Shown: positions 35,542-45,245, numbered from the stretch's first letter. The stretch is DNA of 64,000 nt from Vibrio tetraodonis (GCF_003350295.1 NZ_QLYY01000021.1:62001-126000); one strand, 5' to 3'. The notes: generated from the letters alone by a model not told the origin. Translations and numbers: made by a program.

Positions 35542-37269
35542 ATGGATCTGAAAACTACGACTTATTTGATCGTTGGCGCCACTTTTATTCTTTATATCGG
35601 AATAGCCATATGGGCACGCGCAGGATCAACAAAAGAGTTCTATGTCGCAGGTGGCGGTGTCAACCCAATCGCAAACGGCATGGCAACAGCAGCGGACTGG
35701 ATGTCGGCAGCTTCCTTTATTTCAATGGCTGGCTTGATAGCATTTATGGGTTACGGCGGGTCAGTATTTTTAATGGGGTGGACAGGGGGTTATGTCTTAC
35801 TTGCACTTTTACTCGCACCCTATTTACGCAAATTTGGTAAATTTACCGTCCCTGAGTTTGTAGGTGAGCGCTTCTATTCAAATACTGCACGTATTGTTGC
35901 TGTTATCTGTCTCATCATAGCGTCCGTAACTTATGTTATTGGGCAGATGAAGGGGGTAGGTGTTGCCTTCGGACGATTTCTCGAGGTGGACTATTCAACG
36001 GGATTGTTCGTTGGTATGTGTATCGTATTTATCTATGCTGTTATGGGTGGAATGAAAGGTATCACCTACACACAAATTGCCCAATATTGCGTTTTGATTC
36101 TTGCATATACAATACCAGCAATATTCATTTCACTTCAATTGACAGGTAACCCTATCCCTCAGATAGGGCTCGGCAGTACGATGGCTGGTAGTGATGTGTA
36201 CCTGCTTGATCGACTTGACCAAGTGGTGACTGAATTGGGATTTAGTGAGTACACGACCCAAGTTAGAGGCGACACTTTGAATATGTTCGTCTACACCATG
36301 TCTTTGATGATAGGGACAGCTGGTTTACCGCACGTTATTATTCGCTTCTTTACGGTACCTAAAGTAAGAGACGCCCGCTCATCGGCTGGCTGGGCATTAG
36401 TATTTATCGCCATTTTATATACCACAGCCCCTGCAGTATCAGCGATGGCAAGACTAAACTTAATGGATACAGTCAACCCAGCACCTGGACAAAATCTTGC
36501 CTATGATGAGCGGCCGGATTGGTTTAAAAACTGGGAAAAAACCGGACTATTGGGTTTTGAAGACAAGAATGGGGATGGAAAAATACAATATACCCCGAGT
36601 GCAGAAACCAATGAACTGAAAGTAGATCGCGATATCATGGTTCTCGCCAACCCAGAAATCGCCAAGCTGCCTAATTGGGTCATTGCACTTGTCGCAGCTG
36701 GCGGGCTTGCTGCTGCTCTCTCCACTGCCGCAGGATTACTGCTCGCAATCTCATCAGCCATTTCCCATGATTTAATCAAGGGTGTTATCAACCCAAATAT
36801 ATCCGAAAAGACAGAGCTATTGGCAAGTCGGATTTCCATGGCTGTCGCCATTGCAGTTGCAGGGTATTTGGGGCTCAACCCACCTGGTTTTGCCGCAGGG
36901 ACCGTAGCGCTGGCCTTTGGTTTGGCCGCTTCTTCGATATTCCCGGCACTCATGATGGGCATTTTCAGCAAAAATATTAATAAAGAGGGTGCAATAGCAG
37001 GCATGATTGCGGGTATAACCATAACCCTATTTTATGTTTTCCAACACAAAGGCATTCTATTCATTGCTGACTGGAAATACTTGCAAAGTTGGGGCAGCAA
37101 CTGGTTCTTAGGTATCGAACCTAACGCTTTTGGTGCGATAGGTGCTGTGTTTAATTTTGTCGTTGCTTTCATTGTCTCCAAAGTCACGGCTGAAACACCA
37201 CAAGAAGTAAAAGACTTGGTGGAACACGTCCGTGTACCAACTGGCGCAGGACAAGCTGTCGATCATTAG
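35542..37269 (+). CDS. Sodium/solute symporter, ActP-like (VC_2705 subfamily)
   Basis: A 575-residue SLC5-family carrier with about 13 membrane segments, related to acetate permease ActP. Family motifs are EFYVAGGGVNPIANGMATAADWMSAASFISMAG near the N-terminus, MGGMKGITYTQIAQY, and LAAALSTAAGLLLAISSAISHDL. A cytosolic or periplasmic insertion (about 310-375) contains DKNGDGKIQY, which looks like a calcium-binding loop. It belongs to the TIGR03648 large-subunit family paired with DUF4212. The place in an acs locus under a CrbS/CrbR pair supports acetate or a related short acid as substrate. A terminator follows. Confidence 0.9.
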   Translation: MDLKTTTYLIVGATFILYIGIAIWARAGSTKEFYVAGGGVNPIANGMATAADWMSAASFISMAGLIAFMGYGGSVFLMGWTGGYVLLALLLAPYLRKFGKFTVPEFVGERFYSNTARIVAVICLIIASVTYVIGQMKGVGVAFGRFLEVDYSTGLFVGMCIVFIYAVMGGMKGITYTQIAQYCVLILAYTIPAIFISLQLTGNPIPQIGLGSTMAGSDVYLLDRLDQVVTELGFSEYTTQVRGDTLNMFVYTMSLMIGTAGLPHVIIRFFTVPKVRDARSSAGWALVFIAILYTTAPAVSAMARLNLMDTVNPAPGQNLAYDERPDWFKNWEKTGLLGFEDKNGDGKIQYTPSAETNELKVDRDIMVLANPEIAKLPNWVIALVAAGGLAAALSTAAGLLLAISSAISHDLIKGVINPNISEKTELLASRISMAVAIAVAGYLGLNPPGFAAGTVALAFGLAASSIFPALMMGIFSKNINKEGAIAGMIAGITITLFYVFQHKGILFIADWKYLQSWGSNWFLGIEPNAFGAIGAVFNFVVAFIVSKVTAETPQEVKDLVEHVRVPTGAGQAVDH

Positions 37270-37279
37270 TCGGTAACTT

Positions 37280-37312
37280 GCCTCTCTACCATCTACTGTA
37301 GAGAGGCTTTCC
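37280..37312 (+). terminator. Terminator of the symporter operon
   Basis: GCCTCTCTAC and GTAGAGAGGC form a 10-bp stem with an 8-nt loop, then TTTCCC. It lies 11 bases after the symporter stop. Confidence 0.75.
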
Positions 37313-37365
37313 CCCTACAAAAATTTCAGTTACTGTGAGTTTATCTGCATCAATTGGGTACTAAG

Positions 37366-37848
37366 ATGTTAACAAACAAGCATTTCATTGCTGCTCTACT
37401 TATTGCGCCGATTTTGTCTATTATTGCTTACCTTGCTACTGATATTGCAGTGAGTGAAAAACCACACCCTGCGATTAAAGGACAGAGTTACAAAATGGTC
37501 AGTCAGTCTAACTGCCGATATACAAGCGGGCTTTGCAGTATGGAAAATGGTGATTTTAAAATTAAAATACGCTCAGAGAAGATAGGAGATGAACAGCTCG
37601 AACTTTCATTACGCACTGAATATGCAATTAATGGCGTAAAGTTATCCATTGCAGATAGCCAAACACAAAATACGCCTCCCACAGACATGAAACCGTTAGA
37701 TCAAGCAGGGAAAAGCTGGCACATCAGCTTGCCTAAACCAAATTCTTCTCAGAGCTGGTTAAGAGTGGTAGTGCAATTTGGTGGCTCCCTATACTACGGA
37801 GAAACTCAAACCGCTTTCGTAACATACGAAACGCTGTTCACCGATTAA
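37366..37848 (+). CDS. Membrane-anchored periplasmic protein, function unknown
   Basis: A 160-residue protein with one N-terminal membrane segment (FIAALLIAPILSIIAYLATDIAV) and a periplasmic domain of about 130 residues predicted to be mainly beta. Two cysteines (SNCRYTSGLCSM) are close together and could form a disulfide. The ATG at 37366 is used; a TTG four codons earlier is possible, and neither has a strong ribosome site. Not recognised as a named family. It lies between the ActP-like symporter and the CrbS kinase, 10 bases from the convergent kinase stop, so a role in sensing or transport is possible but unproven. Confidence 0.65.
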   Translation: MLTNKHFIAALLIAPILSIIAYLATDIAVSEKPHPAIKGQSYKMVSQSNCRYTSGLCSMENGDFKIKIRSEKIGDEQLELSLRTEYAINGVKLSIADSQTQNTPPTDMKPLDQAGKSWHISLPKPNSSQSWLRVVVQFGGSLYYGETQTAFVTYETLFTD

Positions 37849-37858
37849 AACGCGATAC

Positions 37859-40800
37859 TCAAGCCATGTCTTGTTCTTTTTTACCTATCCGATTTAACAA
37901 ACTTCTGAGTTTCAGCGGCTTAACCGGTTTGGGAATAAAGTGAAAGCCATTAGAACGAACGCCTTCCATCATGTCATCCGCTCTATCTGCACTAATAATG
38001 ATCCCCTCAAATCGCTGACCTAATCTTAATCTGAATTGCTGCAACAACTCTAACCCAGTTCGATCATTATCAAGCCGATAATCGGAGAGGATCACATCAG
38101 GTGTCCAGCCTTGCTCAAGACAATTTAGGCTCGAGAAGATATCCGTCGCCGTGCGCACATCACACCCCCAACGCTCTAACAAGCTCTCCATACCTAGCAC
38201 AATATCTGGCTCATTATCAACGCAAAGCACTTTAATTCGACCCAAGGTAACATCAAGCCCTGTCTGAGTTGAGGGCGTCAACTTGGCAGCTTGTTTTCCA
38301 CGCTCAAGAGTGATAGAGAAAACACTTCCTCTGCCAGGCCAAGAGCGCATAGAAATTTGATGCCCCAAAACGTGTGCAATCCCTTTAGATATTGCTAAAC
38401 CAAGCCCAAGGCCATGATCTGTGCGTGCTTGGTCGCCTCGATTGAATTCCTCGAATATCTCCTGCTGTTTCTCTGGTTCAATACCAACGCCATTGTCCCA
38501 CACTTCTATTCTGGCTTTTTCTCCAACGCGTCTAACACCCAAAACGACCTTACCTTTGGGGTTATATCGAAAAGCATTAGTTAAGAAATTCTGTACGACT
38601 CGACGAAGTAATTTTGGATCAGATAATACCACGAGTTTACTATGCACCATTTGAAAATCGATGCCTTGACGCCCGGCCAAGGCGCTAAATTCAGCATTGA
38701 GATTAGACAACACATCACTCACTGCAAACGTATGAGGATAGACTTCAAGCTTACCAGACTCCAAGCGTGAGATATCAAGCAAATCACCAATCAGATCTTC
38801 AGCAGCTTCTAAGGCGGTTTCTATATGCTGAGATAAACGCTGAGTTTCCTTTTCTTGGGCTGTTTCAGATAACGAAGATGCAAACAAGCGTGCAGCATTA
38901 AGTGGTTGCATCAAATCATGACTTACGGCAGCAAGAAATCGTGATTTAGACTGAGACTCAAGTTCAGAACGCTTTGTTGCTGTAACCAAGCATTTATTTA
39001 ATTGTTCTAGTTCTTGAGTTCTATGCAAAACACGCTCTTCGAGGCTTTCATTTACTTCCTTAAGCGATCGTTCTGCATCACGAAAAACCGTGATGTCAGA
39101 AAAGCTCATCACAAACCCACCACCTGGCATTGGGTTTCCTTGAACCTGAATGACTTTTCCATCAGGTCGAACTCTTGAGGAAGTATGCTGGGTTCCTCTA
39201 TGTAGATGATGTAGACGGCGACGAACATGATCTGCTGGATCACCTGGGCCACATAAGCCTTGTTCGGCATTATGACGAATGACATCTGCGATTGGCCTAC
39301 CAACTTGGATAAAACCTTTAGGAAAACTAAAAAGTTCCAGATAACGTCTATTCCATGCAACTAGCCTTAGTTGCTTATCAACCACTGCAATACCTTGACC
39401 TATATGTTCAATTGCGCCTTGGAGAAGACCACGACTAAAATCATAAAGCTCCGATGCTTCATCGACTATCGTTGCCACTTCTTCCAGCTGCATATTGCGA
39501 CCTTGCAACGCAGAAGTCAGCACCAATTTAGCTGAGGCGGCACCAAACACGCCAGCTAGAACTCTCTCCGTATGACGTATCATACTGGGTGACGCCTGAT
39601 GCCCAGAGATAAGATGTTGGTTGTGGGTTTGCGCAAATTGTTCATAGGCGGCACGAACACGCCCAATTCCTACAAAACGAGCCGCCAACATTTCAAGTTC
39701 ACCAACCGTCACTCTACTTTGATAAAGGCTTAAGTTGTCACTTTCCGTCGCTGGAAGACCAATAAAAGAACCAGATTGAAGTCGCTCACTGATACTAGTT
39801 CGGGTAGATAAAGACACAAGCAAATAACAAACTGCATTTAGCAGCAAACTCAATGTCATGCCCCAATCAACATTCTCGATATTTAAAGGTTTAAGAAGTT
39901 CAGGAGGTGTCATTACCCATGCAAAAAACTGATTGGTCTCATGTTGAAACATCTGGTTTAAAAGCGTAACAAACCAAATGGAAAATCCCACCCCAAGGCC
40001 ACTATATACGCCCTTGCGATTCCCTTTTCTCCAGTACATGCCACCTAATATTGCGGGGGCGAACTGAGCGACAGCAGCAAATGACAAAAAACCAATCGTC
40101 GCCAGCGAGTGAACATTGCCGAGTACATGATAAAAGCCCCATGCACCAATCAGAAGAACCACTATCAGGCAACGGCGGATTCTCAACAGTAACTTAGAAA
40201 AGTGGCGGTGTTTGCGTTGCGCCAGCTTAGTCCCTCGCAATAACATTGGCATAACGAGATCATTCGACATCATTATAGCCAGGGCAATGGTTGAGACAAT
40301 CACCATTCCACAAGCGGCTGAAGTCCCTCCCAAGAAAGCAATTAAAGCTATCTGTTCAGCGCCTAGTGCCATAGGTAAACTGATCATATAAGTATCTGGG
40401 CTAACACCGCTTAAAAGTTCCTGACCGACCCAAGCAATAGGTAAGACAAACATCGCCATCAGAAGTAAATAGATTGGAAAAATCCAGCGCACAGTTCTTA
40501 AATCTTTGGCATGTTCATTTTCGACCACTAATGTGTGAAACTGGCGCGGTAGGCATAATATCGCGAGCATGGTCAACAAGGTATGGATGACAAGGGTCGC
40601 AATATTGGGAGAGCGATAAGTGCTCTGTGCAATTGATAACAACTCAATATCTGCACGTTGAAGAGTAAGGTAGACAATGAAGCCACCCACAATGAGGAAG
40701 GAAAATAACTTTATCACCGATTCAAAGGCAATCGCTTTCATCATCCCTCTATGATGCTCAGTACTATCAACGTAACGAGTGCCAAACAAAATCGTAAAGA

Positions 40801-41302
40801 CCGCTAAAGCTGTCATGACAAACCACGAGATATCAATCCCTTGTGTTGTGACAGCGCTAAACAACTCAGGCGATACCAGTTCTAGCCCCATGGTGATGGC
40901 TCGTAGCTGTAAAGCGATATAAGGTAAAACGCCCAGAACAGCGATTAATGTCACCGCCACTGCGAGTCCTTGTGATTTGCCATAACGTGCGGCAATAAAA
41001 TCGGCAATTGAGGTAATATTTTCTCGCTTAGCAGTAACCAAAAGTCGAGCTAATATTCGCCAACACAAGGTAAAAACAATAATTGGAGCAAGGTACAGAG
41101 GTATAAATGACCATGGATTTATGCTCGCTTGACCGACAGTGCCATAAAAAATCCAAGAAGTGCAATATACAGTGATCGACATACTGTAAATCACAGAACG
41201 CCAGCGAGATAGCCAATTGGGAGCCCTATCACCGTACCAAGCAATAACAAAGAGCAACACCAAATACATTAATGATACTGTAATCACTTGCCAATCTTGC
41301 AT
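37859..41302 (-). CDS. crbS: CrbS-like hybrid kinase with symporter sensor domain
   Basis: A 1147-residue hybrid histidine kinase. Residues 1 to about 500 form a sodium/solute-symporter (SLC5-type) domain with about 13 membrane helices. A PAS domain covers about 625-745 (GIAVVDKQLRLVAWNRRYLE), then a short coiled coil. HisKA has H795 in LAAVSHDLMQPLNAARL. The ATPase (about 890-1000) has NFLTNAFRYNP, DNGVGI and GLGLGLAISKG. The receiver (about 1022-1140) has D1074 in ILSDYRLD. This is the CrbS/MxtR architecture, in which the transporter-like part senses or moves an acid and drives CrbR and acs expression. All catalytic residues are present. Ribosome site GGGAGACTAG before ATG. Confidence 0.93.
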   Translation of the reverse strand: MQDWQVITVSLMYLVLLFVIAWYGDRAPNWLSRWRSVIYSMSITVYCTSWIFYGTVGQASINPWSFIPLYLAPIIVFTLCWRILARLLVTAKRENITSIADFIAARYGKSQGLAVAVTLIAVLGVLPYIALQLRAITMGLELVSPELFSAVTTQGIDISWFVMTALAVFTILFGTRYVDSTEHHRGMMKAIAFESVIKLFSFLIVGGFIVYLTLQRADIELLSIAQSTYRSPNIATLVIHTLLTMLAILCLPRQFHTLVVENEHAKDLRTVRWIFPIYLLLMAMFVLPIAWVGQELLSGVSPDTYMISLPMALGAEQIALIAFLGGTSAACGMVIVSTIALAIMMSNDLVMPMLLRGTKLAQRKHRHFSKLLLRIRRCLIVVLLIGAWGFYHVLGNVHSLATIGFLSFAAVAQFAPAILGGMYWRKGNRKGVYSGLGVGFSIWFVTLLNQMFQHETNQFFAWVMTPPELLKPLNIENVDWGMTLSLLLNAVCYLLVSLSTRTSISERLQSGSFIGLPATESDNLSLYQSRVTVGELEMLAARFVGIGRVRAAYEQFAQTHNQHLISGHQASPSMIRHTERVLAGVFGAASAKLVLTSALQGRNMQLEEVATIVDEASELYDFSRGLLQGAIEHIGQGIAVVDKQLRLVAWNRRYLELFSFPKGFIQVGRPIADVIRHNAEQGLCGPGDPADHVRRRLHHLHRGTQHTSSRVRPDGKVIQVQGNPMPGGGFVMSFSDITVFRDAERSLKEVNESLEERVLHRTQELEQLNKCLVTATKRSELESQSKSRFLAAVSHDLMQPLNAARLFASSLSETAQEKETQRLSQHIETALEAAEDLIGDLLDISRLESGKLEVYPHTFAVSDVLSNLNAEFSALAGRQGIDFQMVHSKLVVLSDPKLLRRVVQNFLTNAFRYNPKGKVVLGVRRVGEKARIEVWDNGVGIEPEKQQEIFEEFNRGDQARTDHGLGLGLAISKGIAHVLGHQISMRSWPGRGSVFSITLERGKQAAKLTPSTQTGLDVTLGRIKVLCVDNEPDIVLGMESLLERWGCDVRTATDIFSSLNCLEQGWTPDVILSDYRLDNDRTGLELLQQFRLRLGQRFEGIIISADRADDMMEGVRSNGFHFIPKPVKPLKLRSLLNRIGKKEQDMA

Positions 41303-41343
41303 CTAGTCTCCCTATTCAATTCCACTCATTTCATCGCCAAATT

Positions 41344-41372
41344 AAAAAACCTCTCCGGTAAAGAGAGGTTTT
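41344..41372 (-). terminator. Terminator downstream of the MFS gene
   Basis: AAAACCTCTC and GAGAGGTTTT pair over a 7-nt loop. On the minus strand the stem is followed by T6. It separates the MFS gene from crbS, so crbS has its own promoter in 41303-41343 or read-through. Confidence 0.85.
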
Positions 41373-41411
41373 ATTTAACGCCGAGTCACAACTTAACTCA
41401 AATTATTGTTT

Positions 41412-42587
41412 TCAATTCTGCGTTTCGGTATCGATAATAGAGGGCTGACTACGAATAGGCTCTACATGGATAAATAACGCGGCAATCCCCATCAGCGCCA
41501 TAATCCAAAACACATTCGCCCCCCAAGACTCATACCCCCAACCACACAAGGCTGTCAACAAAGCAATAACTGCTCCTAAAGGAATAGCATTATAGAGCGC
41601 TTGCAAGGCAACAATTCTATTAACATCAGAATGTTGAATGTATTGAATGGCAGCAATATGGGCAACACCAAAAGTCACCCCATGCAGTAACTGAATTAAA
41701 ATAAGCGCTGAGAGCACCGTCGTTGAAGCGGTTAGCCCCCATCTAACAGTGACACCAACTGAAGCTAATACAAAGAGGGTTCTCAGTGACCAACCAGTAA
41801 ACAACCTCTTACTAAAAGCAAATACGGCAACTTCAGCAATCACACCTAAGCTCCAAAGATACCCTATTGTATCTTCAGCATGTCCCACTTCTTTCCAGTA
41901 AATAGCACTAAAACCATAATAAGCAGCATGACTTCCTTGAATAAGAGCAACTAAGGTCAAAAATTTAATCACTGAGACATCTTTGAGCATGTCTCCTAGT
42001 TTAGGGCGATGGGTTGCTTCTTTTTCTACTGTTTTCGGCATAGGTTGGATACGACGCATAGAAAACAAAATAGCGCATAACATACCTGCAGCAGCGGTAT
42101 ACAAAATCATCTCACTGCCAAATTCAGCAGCCAGATACCCCACCACTGTCGAACCAATAATAAAGGACACCGATCCCCAAAGACGCGTTCGGCCATAATC
42201 AATCATTTTTATCCGCGCGTAGTAATTCGCCATTGCATCGGAAAGTGGCACTATGGGGCCAAAACAGAGATTGAATAGCACAGTCGCAAGGGCCATCAAC
42301 CAAAAGCTCGTTGTCGCGAGAAAATGAAACATCACAAATAGAAGCGCGGCAATACTTAACCAGCGCAAAGCAGGCATGAGCTGCTCCACCTTGTGAATCC
42401 TCGGCGTAATGACCATGTTAGCGACGCAGCGGGTAGCAAAGCCAATGCCAACTAACAAACCAATATCAGTGGCTGAAATTCCTTGATCTTCAAACCACAA
42501 TGCCCAAAAAGGCAAATACACACCATAGGCAAAGAAAAAACCAATGAAGTACTGAGATGTCCAATGAAAGGGAGAAGTGGTTAACAT
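41412..42587 (-). CDS. MFS transporter, 3-phenylpropionate (HcaT)-like
   Basis: A 391-residue major facilitator protein with 12 membrane segments, similar to the HcaT/3-phenylpropionic acid transporter family. The N-terminus reads SQYFIGFFFAYGVYLPFWALWFEDQGISATDIGLLVGIGFATRCVAN. RTRLWGSVSFIIGSTVVGYL and LLHGVTFGVAHIAAIQYI are further family stretches. The start at 42587 replaces a TTG two codons upstream. The real substrate here is unknown. It diverges from the DUF294 gene and shares an upstream region with a CrbR-like motif, so it may belong to the acetate or organic-acid regulon. Confidence 0.82.
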   Translation of the reverse strand: MLTTSPFHWTSQYFIGFFFAYGVYLPFWALWFEDQGISATDIGLLVGIGFATRCVANMVITPRIHKVEQLMPALRWLSIAALLFVMFHFLATTSFWLMALATVLFNLCFGPIVPLSDAMANYYARIKMIDYGRTRLWGSVSFIIGSTVVGYLAAEFGSEMILYTAAAGMLCAILFSMRRIQPMPKTVEKEATHRPKLGDMLKDVSVIKFLTLVALIQGSHAAYYGFSAIYWKEVGHAEDTIGYLWSLGVIAEVAVFAFSKRLFTGWSLRTLFVLASVGVTVRWGLTASTTVLSALILIQLLHGVTFGVAHIAAIQYIQHSDVNRIVALQALYNAIPLGAVIALLTALCGWGYESWGANVFWIMALMGIAALFIHVEPIRSQPSIIDTETQN

Positions 42588-42684
42588 GTCCAACTCGAAT
42601 GCATATGAAAACTGATGCTATATTATCCTTATTTATCAAATCAATAAAAGGAAAGTTTTTTACCCTAAAGCCCATTCAGTTGTA

Positions 42685-42700
42685 TTCGACCAAAGTCGTC
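42685..42700. promoter_or_regulatory. CrbR-like site between hcaT-like and DUF294 genes
   Basis: TTCGACCAAAGTCGTC keeps the GAC-N4-GTC core at the same spacing as the perfect palindrome at 35076, but outer positions differ. It lies 63 bases before the DUF294 start and 98 before the MFS start. Weak evidence. Confidence 0.3.
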
Positions 42701-42762
42701 TGGCGACACACAACAAATTTGTCAAACTGTATTCATGTCTTCTTTTCTGAGTTGGGGTTTTT

Positions 42763-44589
42763 ATGCCTGCTCACTTCAATCTCAAATTGCCACCCTTTGA
42801 TTGTCTGGAAGAAAGTCAGAAAAACACATTACTAAGCAGTATAGATATCGCCTACTTTCGTCATAATCAACATGTACTCAAAACTAACCAAGACAGCCAA
42901 TACTTACATATTATTATCAAGGGCATAGTTGAAGAAAGAGATGAAGATGGCAAGGAAGTTTTCGCTCATTATACCCATGATGACCTTTTTGATGTGCGCG
43001 CATTATTCGAACAAAAGGTTCGCCACGATTATGTTTCTTTAGAAGACACCCTAGTCTACCTTCTACCACGCTCTGTATTTATTGATCTGTATGATCAGAA
43101 TGGTCAATTCGCTGCCTATTTCAACAATAATTTAGCCAAACGCCAAGAACTGGTAGACACAGCCCACAAGCAACAAAACTTAGCTGAATTCATCCTCAAC
43201 AAGGTCGATGCTAATTTATGTCACCCTCCTTTAATACTTAGCTGTGACAGCTCGATTCAGGAGGCCACCCTGATCCTCAAAGACTCTGGCTGTGATGCTG
43301 CATTGGTAAGATTAAATGACGATGACCACCGATTAGAAAGTGAAGAGCATTCACTGCCGTTTGCCATTATAACCAGAACCGACATGCTGCACGCCGTTAT
43401 ACTAGAAGGGCTCTCCGACAAAACCCCAATTACCTCCATAGCAAGCTATCCTGTATTGCAAATACATCAAGGGGAGTTCTTGTTTAATGCCATGATAAAG
43501 ATGACAAGACACCGCTTTAAACGGATTATGGTGGTCGATGGAAAAGAGCCTATCGGCATGCTTGATATGACTCAAATTCTCAGCGCATTTTCAACCCATT
43601 CCCACGTCTTAACCTTAGGTATTGCAAGAGCTACAAGTATTGACGAACTGGCCGCCACTTCACTGCGTCAGCGGCAATTAGTCGATGGGCTGTTCACACA
43701 CGGCATCCATATTCGCTTCATCATGGAACTGATGTCAGCGGTCAATGAACAAATTATTGAAAAAGCTTTTGAGTTAGTTGTGCCACCCAAAATGCACAAA
43801 CGATGCTGCCTAGTTGTGCTAGGTTCAGAGGGCCGTGGGGAACAAATACTCAAAACAGATCAAGATAATGCGCTGATTATTCGAGACAGAGTTATTTGGC
43901 CCGAATGCTGCCAAATTATGGAAAAACTCACACATACATTGCATCAACTGGGTTACCCATTATGTCCAGGTAAGGTAATGGTGAATAACTCTGACTGGGT
44001 TAAGAGCCAAGCCGAATGGCAAGAGACCCTCAGTAATTGGGCATTGGCAAGATCAGGCAATGACATCATGAACCTAGCCATATTTACCGATGCTCATGCG
44101 ATTGCTGGAAATCTTAAGCTCCTCAGTCCAGTTCGCAGCCACCTAAAACAGATAATGAAAAATAACATGCTCTCTTTACAGAGCTTTACTCAACCTGCTG
44201 TACAATTTTCTCTGCCTTTGACTTTGTTAGGCAAGGTCAAGTATGGCAAACAAGGCATCGACATAAAAGCGGGAGGCATTTTTCCTATCATTCATGGCAT
44301 CAGAGCTCTGACACTCGAATATGGACTGACTTCAAACAATACCTTTGCACGTATTAGGCAACTGAGCGACACAAAGATTTTAGAGCCTGATACGGCTGAG
44401 AATTTAACCGAAGCATTAAAATTGATGTTCAAGCTGCGCTTGCACCAACAGTTAGACCAACAGCACACTCATAACCACATAACATGTGAAGGCCTAGATA
44501 GAGCTGAACGTGATTTACTGCGCCATAGTCTCCATGTAGTTAAAAAATTTAAGCAGTTTCTGGTTTTACATTATCAGATTAGAGAGTGA
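42763..44589 (+). CDS. cNMP-binding / CBS / DUF294 nucleotidyltransferase-like protein
   Basis: A 608-residue cytosolic protein. Residues about 10-115 are a cyclic-nucleotide-binding-like domain (HNQHVLKTNQDSQYLHIIIKG). Two CBS motifs follow at about 150-265 (DAALVRLNDDDH, RFKRIMVVDGKEPIGMLDM). The DUF294 GlnD-like nucleotidyltransferase domain is centred at 355-372 with GSEGRGEQILKTDQDNAL, which retains the GS and DxD residues. The C-terminal part (about 460-600) is the putative substrate-binding domain. CBS plus cNMP domains suggest nucleotide-responsive control of a nucleotidyl transfer. The stop overlaps the start of the exonuclease gene, so the two are coupled. Target unknown. Confidence 0.88.
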   Translation: MPAHFNLKLPPFDCLEESQKNTLLSSIDIAYFRHNQHVLKTNQDSQYLHIIIKGIVEERDEDGKEVFAHYTHDDLFDVRALFEQKVRHDYVSLEDTLVYLLPRSVFIDLYDQNGQFAAYFNNNLAKRQELVDTAHKQQNLAEFILNKVDANLCHPPLILSCDSSIQEATLILKDSGCDAALVRLNDDDHRLESEEHSLPFAIITRTDMLHAVILEGLSDKTPITSIASYPVLQIHQGEFLFNAMIKMTRHRFKRIMVVDGKEPIGMLDMTQILSAFSTHSHVLTLGIARATSIDELAATSLRQRQLVDGLFTHGIHIRFIMELMSAVNEQIIEKAFELVVPPKMHKRCCLVVLGSEGRGEQILKTDQDNALIIRDRVIWPECCQIMEKLTHTLHQLGYPLCPGKVMVNNSDWVKSQAEWQETLSNWALARSGNDIMNLAIFTDAHAIAGNLKLLSPVRSHLKQIMKNNMLSLQSFTQPAVQFSLPLTLLGKVKYGKQGIDIKAGGIFPIIHGIRALTLEYGLTSNNTFARIRQLSDTKILEPDTAENLTEALKLMFKLRLHQQLDQQHTHNHITCEGLDRAERDLLRHSLHVVKKFKQFLVLHYQIRE

Positions 44590-44591
44590 AT

Positions 44592-45245
44592 ATGAACTGG
44601 CTACAACGTTGCTATTGGTACTACAAACTAAAAGGCTCACCCTATCGGCCGTTATTCTCTTATGTACATAAAGGAAGTTACGTTGCAATAGATTGTGAGA
44701 CTACAGGCTTAAATCCAAACACCGCTGAGATTATCACCATAGCTGCGGCTGAAATTATCGATAACCAAATTCTCACCAGTCAATCATTTCATATTAAGCT
44801 CAAGGCGCCAAAATCATTAGACGCAAACTCAGTAAAAATACACCAGATACGCCACTCAGATCTTGAAGACGGTCTTAATGAAAAACAAGCCATTACCCAG
44901 TTACTCGAGTTTGTTGGTAACAAGCCTCTAGTGGGCTATCACATTCGATATGACAAAAAGATACTCGATATAGCCTGCAAGCGTCACTTAGGTTTCCCTA
45001 TACCTAACCCCATCATTGAAGTGAGTGAGCTCTATTACGATATGCTGGTTAAACATCTACCTAACGCCTATTTTGACCTGAGCTTGGAAGCAATATGTAA
45101 CCATCTAGACATCCCCACCGACAACAAACATGATGCTCTGCAAGATGCGATATGTGCAGCAATTGTATTTGTGCGACTTAAAAGGGGCAGCTTACCCAGC
45201 TTGAGCGTTCCGAGCAGAGGGGAAAATCACTCCCAGCGCACCTAA
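44592..45245 (+). CDS. DEDDh 3'-5' exonuclease (DnaQ-like)
   Basis: A 217-residue exonuclease of the DnaQ/PolC-epsilon type. Exo I is VAIDCETTGL (D34, E36), Exo II is around VGYHIRYDKKIL, and Exo III is HDALQDA near residues 180-186, so all four acidic residues and the histidine are present. I use the ATG at 44592 with AGAGAG 5 bases upstream; a GTG at 44586 is the alternative. The gene is coupled to the DUF294 gene. Such a pair recurs beside acs and symporter genes in several proteobacteria, as far as I recall. The nucleic acid or nucleotide it acts on is unknown. Confidence 0.85.
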   Translation: MNWLQRCYWYYKLKGSPYRPLFSYVHKGSYVAIDCETTGLNPNTAEIITIAAAEIIDNQILTSQSFHIKLKAPKSLDANSVKIHQIRHSDLEDGLNEKQAITQLLEFVGNKPLVGYHIRYDKKILDIACKRHLGFPIPNPIIEVSELYYDMLVKHLPNAYFDLSLEAICNHLDIPTDNKHDALQDAICAAIVFVRLKRGSLPSLSVPSRGENHSQRT

